Assembly (NCBI GenBank): GCA_002238485.1
Contig: MPMG01000003.1
Span: 186,001 to 250,000 of the forward strand
Length of the DNA stretch: 64,000 nucleotides
Origin: Chloroflexi bacterium bin20
GTDB lineage: Bacteria > Chloroflexota > Anaerolineae > Aggregatilineales > Phototrophicaceae
Reading direction: 5' to 3'
A program made the translations under genes and the position numbers. Position 1 is the stretch's first letter. Every line of letters starts with the position of its first letter. Shown piece after piece: positions 33,874 to 42,436 of the stretch. A model generated the notes under the pieces. The model was not told where the DNA came from. It made no database searches and saw only the letters and a list, made by a program, of their open reading frames with translations.

Positions 33874-33903
33874 ACTATAGGATATTTGCTCGCTATATGT
33901 CAA
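33874..33903 (-). promoter_or_regulatory. promoter of the antitoxin gene
   Basis: On the minus strand TTGACA (33898-33903), 18 bases, TATAGT (33874-33879). It is close to consensus, so the antitoxin remnant is probably still transcribed. Confidence 0.55.
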
Positions 33904-33957
33904 GATAGTGCGCAACGCCGCAACGCCGCTGTTTATGCGAGAACGAGGACGGTCGCT

Positions 33958-34098
33958 ATGGTCGAGCTGATATGGGATGGCAGTATGACGCTGACGCCGC
34001 TCGCATTCGCCGATTGCCTAGGGGCGGCGGCAGTCCAACAGGCATTTGATGCTCAGGATATGTCAACCGACAGCGCCCGCAGCAAAGATCTCCCATGA
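33958..34098 (+). CDS. possible small protein upstream of the sarcosine oxidase-like gene
   Basis: A 46-residue frame, MVELIWDGSMTLTPLAFADC..., with GAGG nine bases before the ATG and its stop overlapping the next start (ATGA). No family recognised. The coupling is the only support, so it could be chance. Confidence 0.3.
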   Translation: MVELIWDGSMTLTPLAFADCLGAAAVQQAFDAQDMSTDSARSKDLP

Positions 34099-35237
34099 CT
34101 GAACACTATGACGCCATCGTGATCGGCCTGGGCGGGATGGGCAGCGCCGCGCTCTATCACCTCGCCAAACGCGGACAAAAAGCGCTGGGCATCGACCAGT
34201 TTGGCATCCCGCACGATCGTGGCTCTTCGCATGGATTGACGCGCATCATCCGCCTGGCCTATTACGAAGATTTGTCCTATGTGCCGCTGCTGCGCCGGGC
34301 CTATGCGCTGTGGGCGGATCTTGAGCGCGAATTTGGCGAGCAGCTATTCTATCAAACTGGCAGCATCGACATGGGTCCCGCCGACAGCGATGTTTTTCGC
34401 GGCAGCCTGAACAGCTGCATCGAGAATGACTTTCCTTACCATGTCTTTGACAGCCGCGAATTGCGCGCGCGCTTCCCCGCTTATCACATGCCAGCAGAGA
34501 CCAAGGCCCTGTACCAGCCACAAGGCGGCTTGCTCGTCCCCGAACGTTGCATCGTCGCCCATGCGGAATTGGCACAGCAGCATGGCGCAAGACTACATAC
34601 CGGCGAGCGCGTTCTGGGCTGGGAAATTCTGCCCGACGAGCGCGTCCTTGTGCGCAGCGATCAAGGCAGTTATCTGGCGGAGAAGCTGATTATCTGTGGC
34701 GGCGCCTGGATGGCGAAGCTCGTGCCGGCGCTGGCGGGCAAAGCCATTCCCGAACGCCAGGCGCTGATCTGGTTGCAGCCCAGGCGACCCGACTTGTTCG
34801 GCTGGGAGCGCTTCCCCGTGTGGAATGGGCAGGTCGAAGAGGGTCGCTATTATGGCTTGCCCGAGTTCAATCCGAGCGGAAACACACCGGGCATGAAGCT
34901 GGGGCGCTATCATCACCTGGACGAAATCTGCGATCCCGATGCGCTCGAGCGCGATAGTCAACCCGCAGACGAAGCCTTGCTGCGGACTTTCGCCGAGCGC
35001 TACTTCCCCGAAGGCGCCGGTCCCACGCTGGACATGGCTGTCTGCATGTTCACAAACACAGCCGATGAGCATTTTGTGCTGGACAGCCTGCCCGATGCGC
35101 CTCAGGTTTCGGTGGCGGCTGGCTTCAGCGGGCACGGCTTCAAAATGGCCAGCGTGGTCGGCGAAATCATGGCTGACCTGGCGCAGCAGGGCGAGTCGCC
35201 CCAGGACATCTCATTGTTTCGCCTGGCTCGTCTATGA
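34095..35237 (+). CDS. solA: monomeric sarcosine oxidase / N-methyltryptophan oxidase (SolA-like)
   Basis: 380 residues, the family length. YDAIVIGLGGMGSAALYHLA is the FAD-binding GxGxxG start. IDQFGIPHDRGSSHGLTRIIR is the family signature with Arg/His that place flavin and substrate. The C-terminal VSVAAGFSGHGFKMA closes the FAD site. The Cys that binds FAD covalently in MSOX is represented by a Cys in MAVCMFTNTADEHF. It oxidises N-methyl amino acids to formaldehyde, amino acid and peroxide, but the substrate is unknown. The Nudix gene follows after 22 bases. Confidence 0.9.
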   Translation: MTEHYDAIVIGLGGMGSAALYHLAKRGQKALGIDQFGIPHDRGSSHGLTRIIRLAYYEDLSYVPLLRRAYALWADLEREFGEQLFYQTGSIDMGPADSDVFRGSLNSCIENDFPYHVFDSRELRARFPAYHMPAETKALYQPQGGLLVPERCIVAHAELAQQHGARLHTGERVLGWEILPDERVLVRSDQGSYLAEKLIICGGAWMAKLVPALAGKAIPERQALIWLQPRRPDLFGWERFPVWNGQVEEGRYYGLPEFNPSGNTPGMKLGRYHHLDEICDPDALERDSQPADEALLRTFAERYFPEGAGPTLDMAVCMFTNTADEHFVLDSLPDAPQVSVAAGFSGHGFKMASVVGEIMADLAQQGESPQDISLFRLARL

Positions 35238-35259
35238 GCGCTCGCGGCAAGGGCAAGCG

Positions 35260-35871
35260 ATGAACAAACAGGTGGAATGGGCGCAGCAAATCGCCGCGCT
35301 CGCCAAGACAGGTCTTTACTACGCTCAAAACGACTATGATGGCGAACGTTATCAGGCGCTGTTGGATATCGCCGCGCAGATGCTGGCCGATGCCGCCCAT
35401 GTCGATGCTGTCGCAGTGGCGCTGCTGCTGGCAGCGGACGATGGTTATATCACGCCCAAAGTCGATGTGCGTGGCGCCGTCTTCAGGCACGACAAAATCC
35501 TGCTGGTGCGCGAAGCGGCCGATGGATTGTGGACTCTGCCTGGCGGCTGGGCAGATGTTGGCGATGCGCCCTCGCAGGCGGTCGAGCGCGAAATCCGCGA
35601 AGAAAGCGGCTACGAGACAAAAGCCGTCAAATTGCTGGCGCTGGAAGACCGTCGCCGCCGTCATCCGCCCATGATTCATGCCGCTTATAAAGTCGCCTTC
35701 CTCTGCGAGTTGATTGGTGGCGCAGCGCAGACTAGCAGCGAAACAACCGCGGTAGGCTGGTTTGGTGAAGACGAGATCCCGCCGCTGTCCCTGGGGCGTG
35801 TAAGCGCAGGGCAGATCCGCCGTTGGTTCCAACACTATCGCCAGCCCGACCTGCCCAGCGAATTCGACTGA
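35260..35871 (+). CDS. Nudix hydrolase with N-terminal Nudix_N2-type extension
   Basis: 203 residues. The N-terminal 60 residues (QIAALAKTGLYYAQNDYDGERYQALLDIA) match the helical extension of Nudix proteins annotated as ADP-ribose pyrophosphatase-like. The Nudix box is GGWADVGDAPSQAVEREIRE followed by ESGYE; its REIREESGY core is intact, but the usual first Glu is Asp. It likely hydrolyses a nucleoside diphosphate linked to another group. It follows solA closely and is probably co-transcribed with it; the ATG is preceded by AAGGGCAAGCG. Confidence 0.85.
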   Translation: MNKQVEWAQQIAALAKTGLYYAQNDYDGERYQALLDIAAQMLADAAHVDAVAVALLLAADDGYITPKVDVRGAVFRHDKILLVREAADGLWTLPGGWADVGDAPSQAVEREIREESGYETKAVKLLALEDRRRRHPPMIHAAYKVAFLCELIGGAAQTSSETTAVGWFGEDEIPPLSLGRVSAGQIRRWFQHYRQPDLPSEFD

Positions 35872-35908
35872 TCATGCGCCTGCCGATCTCCCTGCGCGAG
35901 CGCCGCTG

Positions 35909-36628
35909 ATGCCTATGCTGCAAGCCTTTATCCTGCCCGCCATTGGATTGGGCTTGAGCGCCGCGGTGATCCCCGGACCGCTGCTGGCGTATCTTTTCAG
36001 CACGATCTTGATGCGAGGCGCGCGCAGGGCGCTGCTGGTCGTGCTGGCGCCGCTGCTCTCCGACGCGCCCATCATCGTGTTGATGACCTTTGTGCTGGGG
36101 CAGTTGCCACAAGCCGCTTTGCAGCTGATTCAGGTCGCTGGCGGCTGTCTGTTGCTGAGCATCGCCTGGGGGGCAAGCCAACAGACTCAAACCGACTCGC
36201 TGCTGACTCTGACGCCGGACGGGGCGGTGCGTTCCTGGGCCGCAACTCGCGTCTTGCTGACGGCGGTGATGATGAATTTGCTTAGTCCCGGACCCTGGCT
36301 ATTTTGGGCGACTGTCAACGGACCGCTATTGCTATCGGCACTGGAGCTGTCGGTCATTCATGCCTTGGCTTTTCTGCTGGCATTTTACGGTGTATTCCTG
36401 GGCGGGCTCTGCGTTTGGATCGCGCTATTTCACCGTCTGCGCCATTTCAGCGCCCGCTACCTGCGCATCATGATCCTGGCGACGGCTTTGCTGCTGCTGT
36501 GGTTTGGCACGGGGCTGATCACTGCCGCGCTGCATGCCAGCCAGGCTCAGCTGCTGCTGTCTTTGGCGCTGCTGGCGCTGGAATTGCTGCGCCGGGCTTG
36601 GACGAGACGCAAGGCTTCCGCCATGTGA
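35909..36628 (+). CDS. LysE-family amino acid exporter
   Basis: 239 residues with about six membrane helices. The N-terminal IGLGLSAAVIPGPLLAYLF is the LysE/RhtB signature (G-x-x-x-x-x-x-PGP). The fourth segment has VLLTAVMMNLLSPGPWLFW, again with the conserved NLLxPGP turn. The central loop with polar residues (ASQQTQTDSLLTLTPDGAVR) lies before it. Export of a basic or neutral amino acid is likely, substrate open. It starts 37 bases after the Nudix stop. Repeat-rich DNA follows the gene. Confidence 0.85.
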   Translation: MPMLQAFILPAIGLGLSAAVIPGPLLAYLFSTILMRGARRALLVVLAPLLSDAPIIVLMTFVLGQLPQAALQLIQVAGGCLLLSIAWGASQQTQTDSLLTLTPDGAVRSWAATRVLLTAVMMNLLSPGPWLFWATVNGPLLLSALELSVIHALAFLLAFYGVFLGGLCVWIALFHRLRHFSARYLRIMILATALLLLWFGTGLITAALHASQAQLLLSLALLALELLRRAWTRRKASAM

Positions 36629-36643
36629 CACTGAGGGGGTTTA

Positions 36644-36672
36644 GTAAGGGTGGGTCACCGCCTCGCCCCTAC
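36644..36672. repeat. GTAGGGGCGAG-type hairpin repeat
   Basis: GTAAGGGTGGGTC, ACC, GCCTCGCCCCTAC: an imperfect hairpin of the family seen at 8272-8303 and 57957-57987. It is preceded by ACTGAGGGGGT (36630-36640), a fragment of the palindromic family. The 200 bases between LysE and the metal ATPase are almost wholly repeat debris and promoter. Confidence 0.5.
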
Positions 36673-36713
36673 CTCCAACACCCCGCCCTAGAGACAGAAT
36701 CCGCGCGTACTTT

Positions 36714-36740
36714 GCCTCCCCCTCCCGACTTTTCGGGGGA
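36714..36740 (+). repeat. dispersed palindromic C/G-tract repeat, copy R4
   Basis: GCCTCCCCCTCCCGACTTTT followed by CGGGGGA. It shares the upstream bases CGCG-x2-TACTTTGCC with copies R1 and R5 but lacks the ACTGAGGGGG tail. Confidence 0.7.
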
Positions 36741-36798
36741 TTGGCATTCATCGCCACCTGCGCTATCATTAGTTAAGATTAGGTAAGCATTTCGTTAA

Positions 36799-36821
36799 TG
36801 ATACATTGTATCAGCTAAGAT
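36799..36821 (+). promoter_or_regulatory. 15-base palindromic operator and -10 element of the metal ATPase gene
   Basis: TGATACA-T-TGTATCA (36799-36813) is a perfect odd palindrome, directly followed by TAAGAT (36816-36821), which ends seven bases before the ATG at 36829. A site just ahead of the -10 element fits a MerR- or ArsR-type metal regulator. No regulator gene is adjacent. Confidence 0.55.
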
Positions 36822-36828
36822 GCAGGCG

Positions 36829-38988
36829 ATGGCTTTGCGACGCTACACCATCGGCAATATGGACTGCGCCAACTGCGCCCGCGAGGTCGAAAGCGCTGTG
36901 CAAAAGTTGGACGGCGTGCAGTTTGCTCGCGTCGACTTTCTCAGCTGCAACCTCGAGCTCAGCGGCGATGTCGACTTCACACGCTTGCAACGTCAGGTCG
37001 AAGCCATCGGCAAGACTCTCGATCTGCCCGAAGCAGAGACGGCTGCCATGGGCGCGGCTGGCGGTGTGCGCGGCTTTTGGCTCTTCTTGCGCGAGCGCGA
37101 ATCCAGCCGTTTTGCCTTGACTGGCGGCGCGCTGCTCTTGCTTGCCCTGGCGATCGACCTGTTGCGTCTGCTGCCGGCCGAGCATGGCGGCATCTTGTAC
37201 ATCGTGGCCATGCTGGTGGCTTTGAAGCCTATCGCCATCAGCGGCATCAATGGCCTGCGCATCAACCGCGAATTCAACATCAACGCGCTGATGACGATCG
37301 CCGGCCTGGGCGCCCTGGCCCTGGGCGAATACCTGGAAGCGGCGATGGTCATCTTCCTTTTTTCGCTGGGCGAGGCGCTGGAAGGCTATACAGCTGACCG
37401 TGCCAGAGACAGCTTGCGTTCACTGATCGCGCTGAAGCCGGCTGTGGCCTTGCGGTTGAGCGGCGCTTCGACAGAATCCGTGCCCATCACCGCGCTTCGT
37501 ATCGATGATCGCGTGCGGGTGCTGCCCGGCGAGCGCATCCCTGTGGATGGAGAGGTCATCAGCGGGCGCGGCGATGTCGATCAAGCGCATATCACCGGCG
37601 AGAGTATCCCGGTGGCGATGGAGCCCGGCGACCCGGTTTTCGCAGGTTCTATCAACGGCGAGTCGGCCCTGGAGCTGCGTGTGGGTCGTCTGGCGCATGA
37701 CAGCACACTCAGCCGCATCATCGACATGCTGCGAAGCGCGCAGTCGCGGCGTGCGCCCAGCCAGCGACAGATCGACCGCTTCGCCCATGTATACACGCCG
37801 GCTGTTTCGCTGATCGCTCTGGGTGTTGCGCTGCTGCCACCGCTGCTTTTTGGCGGGAGTTTCTGGGGCACAGCGGACGAGGCCGGCTGGCTGTATCGCG
37901 CTTTGGCCATGCTGGTCATCGCCTGCCCCTGCGCCTTGGTCATCAGCACGCCGGTTACGGTCATCAGCGCGATCACGGCTATGGCGCGGCGCGGTGTGCT
38001 GATCAAAGGCGGGGCGGCACTGGAGGCGCTGGCCGGCGCGCAGGTTGTCGCGTTCGACAAGACCGGCACATTGACCCGCGGCAAGCTGCATGTCGCGGCT
38101 ACCTATACCGATCACTGCGCCGAGGGACCCGATTGCGAGCCTTGCGCAGAGCTGATCGGCCTGGCTGCAGCGGTCGAAGCGCAAAGCACGCATCCCTTTG
38201 CTGGCGCCATCCTGCAAGCCGCGGCCGAACGGAAAATCTCCGTAGATGACGCATCGGCAGTAGAGAATTTGATCGGGCAGGGCGTGCAGGGGCAGGTCAA
38301 TGGCAAGCGCATCACGCTGGGCAGCCACCGCTTCTTTGATGACGAGTTCGGCCACAGCGACGCGCTGTGCGAGCGGGCTGCGGATATTGAAGCGCAGGGG
38401 CAAAGCGCCGTCTTGCTGCATGATGGCGAAAATGTGCGCGGCGTGATCGCGCTGGCGGACGAAGCTCGCCAAGAAAGCCGCTATGTCGTCGCAGAATTGA
38501 GTGCGATGGGCTTGCATTCGGTCATGCTAAGCGGCGACAACAAACGGGTGGCGCAGTCTATCGCCCGGCAGACAGGCGTCAACGATTTCCGCGGCGAACT
38601 GCTGCCAGCGGACAAGGTCGCAGCAGTAGATACCTTGTCACAGGAACGCGGCAATGTGGCCATGGTCGGCGATGGCATCAACGATGCGCCAGCGCTGGCA
38701 CAAGCCTCGGTGGGCATCGCCATGGGTGGCGCAGCCAGCGCGCAAGCGATGGAAACCGCCGATGTCGTGTTGCTGGCGGATGGCCTGCGGCAGCTGCCCG
38801 GGGCGCTGGGGCGGGCGCGATTCGCTCGCCGCTTGATCCGCGAGAATATCGCGCTGTCTTTCGGATTGAAGCTGGTTTTCCTGCTGCTGGCGCTGACGGG
38901 CAATGTGACCATGCTGGTGGCGGTGCTGGCCGATGTGGGCATGTCGCTGGCGGTCACGCTGAATGGCATGCGCGCGCTGCGGGAGTAG
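36829..38988 (+). CDS. zntA: heavy-metal P1B-type ATPase (Zn/Cd/Pb exporter type)
   Basis: 719 residues. The N-terminal HMA domain has NMDCANCA (Cys13, Cys16). About eight membrane helices carry the CPC metal site in IACPCALVISTP (about 364-375). The phosphorylated Asp410 is in DKTGTLTRGK, the nucleotide domain has STHPFAGAIL, and the hinge is GDGINDAPALAQA. CPC plus the HMA pattern GNMDCANC fits zinc/cadmium/lead exporters better than copper ones, but specificity is not certain. ATG 36829 is chosen because the in-frame ATG at 36820 lies within the -10 element. The palindrome upstream suggests metal-dependent control. Confidence 0.9.
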   Translation: MALRRYTIGNMDCANCAREVESAVQKLDGVQFARVDFLSCNLELSGDVDFTRLQRQVEAIGKTLDLPEAETAAMGAAGGVRGFWLFLRERESSRFALTGGALLLLALAIDLLRLLPAEHGGILYIVAMLVALKPIAISGINGLRINREFNINALMTIAGLGALALGEYLEAAMVIFLFSLGEALEGYTADRARDSLRSLIALKPAVALRLSGASTESVPITALRIDDRVRVLPGERIPVDGEVISGRGDVDQAHITGESIPVAMEPGDPVFAGSINGESALELRVGRLAHDSTLSRIIDMLRSAQSRRAPSQRQIDRFAHVYTPAVSLIALGVALLPPLLFGGSFWGTADEAGWLYRALAMLVIACPCALVISTPVTVISAITAMARRGVLIKGGAALEALAGAQVVAFDKTGTLTRGKLHVAATYTDHCAEGPDCEPCAELIGLAAAVEAQSTHPFAGAILQAAAERKISVDDASAVENLIGQGVQGQVNGKRITLGSHRFFDDEFGHSDALCERAADIEAQGQSAVLLHDGENVRGVIALADEARQESRYVVAELSAMGLHSVMLSGDNKRVAQSIARQTGVNDFRGELLPADKVAAVDTLSQERGNVAMVGDGINDAPALAQASVGIAMGGAASAQAMETADVVLLADGLRQLPGALGRARFARRLIRENIALSFGLKLVFLLLALTGNVTMLVAVLADVGMSLAVTLNGMRALRE

Positions 38989-38989
38989 C

Positions 38990-40348
38990 TTAGGTGGTGA
39001 AGTCGCGCTGGATGGTTTGCTCAAAGAACCACTTTGCCAGATTTGAAACTGTGTCCTCAACCAGCCCATTGCTGCTAGCCGCGACAAATTGCTGCGCCGA
39101 CATGTCGAAGCCGATCTCACAGATGTCGGACGGTTCCGTTTGGGCAAATTCTTGCAGAGGCGTATAACGAAAGCTGGCGTCTGAACTCTTGGCGATTACG
39201 AGCACAATCTGCGCGCGCGCTTGCAGTTGACGGCTGGCGCGGCCAAAAAAGAACATATATCTTACTTTCAATTGTCCGCGATTGACCTCTATGCCAAAGA
39301 ACCAGGTCCTTTTGGCTGTGCCCACCTTGAGCAGTGTTTGATACTTTTCAAAGCTCAGTGGATCGTATTCGCGGAAGTTGAGGTAAACGTCCGCGTATTG
39401 TCGATTCTCGTTAGCCGATTCGACGAACTGCTGGAAGTAAACCTTGAGCAGCTGCACGGCATTGAGCCAAAGCTGGTAAGCTATTCGTTCGCGCTCTGCA
39501 AGGGGTACTTCCAGCCGAGCCATTCGTTGTGCCCAACTTTGTCTTGTGTCAATTGCAGCGCGCCATGCATCCAGGCTTTCTTGCAAACTCTCAATGAAGA
39601 GCGCAATCAGCGGGGTAAGGTCACCAGCTTGAGATTCTTCCAGCGCGTCAATATAGCGAGAGCGGTCTTCCTGTTGTATGACGCAAATGGGATACCCGCG
39701 TCGCATCAGGAGAAGGTTGGTCAGCAAGCGCGCTGTTCGTCCATTGCCATCGGCGAAGGGATGAATCTGTGCCAGCCAGGCATGCGCCGCAGCAGCGCAG
39801 ACCAATGGCGAGCCGCCTTCAACAAGATCCGGCGCGGTGATCTGCTGGATGTACGCGCCCAATTCTTCCATCTGTTGCGGCACAAGGTTGGCTGCTGGCG
39901 GGGTATACACCGAGCCAGTTATCTCTACGGGACCATCTCGGTAACTGCCTGCGCTGTGGTCCAGGTTCTGCAAGACGAGTTGGTGAATGCTTCGCAATTG
40001 ATGCAGCGTAAGCGGGCTTTCGCGCTTTTCGGCTAGCGCTTTGGCGTACTCCAGCGCGTGGGCGAGGTTCTTCGCCTCTATTTGATCCTTCTGTGGCTTG
40101 CCTGCCAGTGTGATGCCTTCTTCAACGACTTGCCCGGTCTCTCCCAGGCTCAGCGAGTTGCCTTCAATGGCATTGGAATGGTAGACGCTGTAGATGATGA
40201 AGAAGTCATGCATACGCGCCAGCGCGCCTGGATCGAGCTGTCCCGCGACGCGCATTTCCGCCACGCGCTTGTCAAGCTCTTCCAGATCGCCCATGATGCT
40301 GGAGTGGCAAGCGAAAGGTGTACTGGAGACCATCCTAAACTCGTCCAT
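38990..40348 (-). CDS. Fic-domain protein, class II, with C-terminal extension
   Basis: 452 residues. The Fic core has HPFADGNGRTAR with catalytic His196, so AMP transfer (or another NMP) to a hydroxyl side chain is possible. The inhibitory helix SNAIEGN (Ser58 to Asn64, with Glu62) precedes it, as in self-inhibited class II Fic proteins. Residues from about 290 form an extension that is not part of Fido: helical, then strands around RTWFFGIEVNRGQLKVRYMFFF. I do not recognise it. Composition is somewhat AT-richer than the neighbours. Start at the first ATG (40348) that keeps the N-terminal helix. Confidence 0.88.
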   Translation of the reverse strand: MDEFRMVSSTPFACHSSIMGDLEELDKRVAEMRVAGQLDPGALARMHDFFIIYSVYHSNAIEGNSLSLGETGQVVEEGITLAGKPQKDQIEAKNLAHALEYAKALAEKRESPLTLHQLRSIHQLVLQNLDHSAGSYRDGPVEITGSVYTPPAANLVPQQMEELGAYIQQITAPDLVEGGSPLVCAAAAHAWLAQIHPFADGNGRTARLLTNLLLMRRGYPICVIQQEDRSRYIDALEESQAGDLTPLIALFIESLQESLDAWRAAIDTRQSWAQRMARLEVPLAERERIAYQLWLNAVQLLKVYFQQFVESANENRQYADVYLNFREYDPLSFEKYQTLLKVGTAKRTWFFGIEVNRGQLKVRYMFFFGRASRQLQARAQIVLVIAKSSDASFRYTPLQEFAQTEPSDICEIGFDMSAQQFVAASSNGLVEDTVSNLAKWFFEQTIQRDFTT

Positions 40349-40404
40349 GCATCTAGCCTTGTTCAAATGCGCCATTCACGCAAGCTACGCTAAATAACGG
40401 TGGC

Positions 40405-41061
40405 TCACGACATAGGGATGGCTTCGCGCCTGCCAATTCCCCGCGGATGACGAACATGGCTGTAGGCATCGACGAGGTCATGATTTGCTTGCAAGCGCCT
40501 GTAGAGTTGCGCGAATCGCCGGCGCGCCGTCCCATCCAGCGTCAGGCGCATATCCCAGGCGTCTTCGTTGTTGCTGGCATAATAACGCCGCCGCCGCCCA
40601 AAGCGACTGAAGCCATATTTGCTATAGAGACTCTGCGCCACCTGGTTGCTGACGCGCACTTCCAGCACGATATAGCCCGCGCCCAGTTGCAGCGCCTTGC
40701 CGACCATGCCCGCCAGCAAGATCTCGCCATAGCCTTTGCCGCGCTGGCTCGGGTGTGTGGCGATCGTGCTGATATGCGCTTCGTCCGCGATTTGCCAGAT
40801 GCCGCCATAGCCGAGGATGCCGCCGCGAGCGCTTTTCGCCGGCGTGCCGTTCAGCCGTCCGCGCAGCTTGTGCAGCCAGCCCACATGCGTCGATGCACTT
40901 GGCACAGCCTGCCTCTCCAGGACGACCATGTGGCTGACCCGGGATTCCTTCAGTTCAAAGCGGTAGGACTCGTGGCCCCAAGCTGGCTGGAAAGACAAGC
41001 GATCTATGGCGACCACTGCCTGGATATCATCCAGCCGCATGTAACGCAGTCGAAGCGGCAT
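40405..41061 (-). CDS. rimI: GNAT N-acetyltransferase, RimI-like
   Basis: 218 residues. LRYMRLDDIQAVVAIDRLSF is the N-terminal strand and helix of GNAT. YGGIWQIADEAHISTIATHP with QRGKGYGEILL is the acetyl-CoA-binding motif A (QRGKG), and LEVRVSNQVAQSLYSKYGF with RRRYYASNNEDAWDM is the RimI/TsaD-partner type ending. RimI acetylates the N-terminal Ala of ribosomal protein S18. A loop of about 30 residues between strands 3 and 4 (LHKLRGRLNGTPAKSARGG) and a C-terminal basic tail are longer than in E. coli. No tsaB or tsaD is adjacent. Confidence 0.82.
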   Translation of the reverse strand: MPLRLRYMRLDDIQAVVAIDRLSFQPAWGHESYRFELKESRVSHMVVLERQAVPSASTHVGWLHKLRGRLNGTPAKSARGGILGYGGIWQIADEAHISTIATHPSQRGKGYGEILLAGMVGKALQLGAGYIVLEVRVSNQVAQSLYSKYGFSRFGRRRRYYASNNEDAWDMRLTLDGTARRRFAQLYRRLQANHDLVDAYSHVRHPRGIGRREAIPMS

Positions 41062-41107
41062 CGTCTAGAAAAATGGAGCGGGCTGGTGAGCGCGCCCCTT
41101 GTCTGGG

Positions 41108-41419
41108 TCAGCCGCCCATCTCATAGATCTGCACGACATCCACCGGCGCGAATTGCACATAGGGACAGCCCTTGGCGATCTCGACAGCCGCGTCCATGTC
41201 GTCTGCCTGGACGATGCTCATGCCCGAAAATTCTTTGGGCTGCGCCTGGCTGCTGCCATCGGTGTTGATGCGGGTGGGCGCGCCGAAGGGCATGCCCAGG
41301 TTGAGGGCTGCCTCGCCCAACTGCTGCGCCCAAGCCATCCACTCCTGATGAGCTTTTGCTTCTTGCTCTGGGCTGCCAGATGGGGGCTCGCCCACATAAA
41401 ACAGTGCAAATTTTGCCAC
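41108..41419 (-). CDS. YciI/YCII-related protein
   Basis: 103 residues from a GTG start with GGAGAA seven bases upstream. KFALFYVGEPPSGSPEQEAK starts the ferredoxin-like fold; GMPFGAPTRI and EFSGMSIVQADDMDAAVEIA, then CPYVQ and VDVVQIYEM follow the DGPF/YCII pattern, with the small-molecule pocket formed around these strands. Function is unknown in most cases. It is transcribed with rimI in the same direction, 46 bases apart. Confidence 0.75.
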   Translation of the reverse strand: MAKFALFYVGEPPSGSPEQEAKAHQEWMAWAQQLGEAALNLGMPFGAPTRINTDGSSQAQPKEFSGMSIVQADDMDAAVEIAKGCPYVQFAPVDVVQIYEMGG

Positions 41420-41671
41420 GCTATTTCTCCATTCGCTGCTTCTGCTCGGCAAGCATACGCTAGCTCTGCGATTGTGCAAGCCTTAACCTGGCTCTGCAAA
41501 TTGGCAGCCTGTGCACTATTGCCTAACTGGAAGCTGCGCCGCGCAGGTTGTGCCGAAACGATTTGCTGCGCTACACTGTGAATGGTGGCGGGGGATCATT
41601 GCTAAAGATTCTGAAATGTGCCGAGCATACAACAGGCTGCCCGCCGCTTTTCTGCCATGAGGACCTCGTTC

Positions 41672-42436
41672 ATGTTGAGCATCGCCGATATGAAGCTGCT
41701 GCGCGAGGCATATCGCCTGGGCGGCGTCGAACCAAGAGACGATGCCCTCGAGCAGATCGGCAGGCCCTCGCCCGATGCGCTGGTCGAATACGCCCTTGCG
41801 CAGCTATCCAGCCCCGACCGCAATATCCGCGTGTTGATGTTGCGCGTGCTGCGCGAACAGCGGGGCGAGCAAGCGATGCAGGGCGTGCTGGCTGGCTTGC
41901 ATGATGAAGGTCGGCGCGTCTGTGCGGTGGCCATTCAAGCCTGCCCCAACTTTCTGGCCTACGCAGACATCGTCCTTCGGCTGGAAGCGATGGCAGTGGA
42001 CGCGGGACTCAAACGCAAATTACGGCGGCGCGCGCTGAGTATGCTGACTGGCGACGAAGGGCGCATGCCTGGGGACTTGACGGAAGCGGCCGCGGAAGCG
42101 CTGCGGCGACTCATGCAAGTTCCTGAATGTCGATTCGGGGTCGTTTTTGGCTTGGCGCGGCTGCAACTGGAACCTCGAACCCAGGCGATCCTCGAGCTAT
42201 TCGCCCAGGCAGACGACGCAACCGAACGTAGCATGGCGCAGCGGGCATTATCCGGCGAGCACATCGTTCATATCGACAACTATGCGCAGGACGCAGCGCA
42301 GCAGCAGGCGATCATGCAGCAATGCGAAATCGCGCGCGGACGCATGTACTATTGGCTGCCGCGCGGGGGGATTGCCAGCCGCCTCAAAATACGGGTAAGC
42401 CCGACACAGGGACGCGCACACGATACAATGTCGTGA
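41672..42436 (+). CDS. HEAT-like alpha-repeat protein
   Basis: 254 residues of short amphipathic helices. DALVEYALAQLSSPDRNIRV, LMLRVLREQRGEQAMQGVLA and RRVCAVAIQACPNFLAYADI are consistent with HEAT-type pairs, so a protein- or nucleic acid-binding scaffold is likely. No catalytic motif. ATG 41672 is preceded by GAGG nine bases upstream; ATG 41657 is an alternative. The 3' end overlaps the convergent SMP-30 gene by 53 bases, an unusually long overlap that suggests a drifted stop codon. The 190 bases upstream contain no gene that I recognise. Confidence 0.6.
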   Translation: MLSIADMKLLREAYRLGGVEPRDDALEQIGRPSPDALVEYALAQLSSPDRNIRVLMLRVLREQRGEQAMQGVLAGLHDEGRRVCAVAIQACPNFLAYADIVLRLEAMAVDAGLKRKLRRRALSMLTGDEGRMPGDLTEAAAEALRRLMQVPECRFGVVFGLARLQLEPRTQAILELFAQADDATERSMAQRALSGEHIVHIDNYAQDAAQQQAIMQQCEIARGRMYYWLPRGGIASRLKIRVSPTQGRAHDTMS

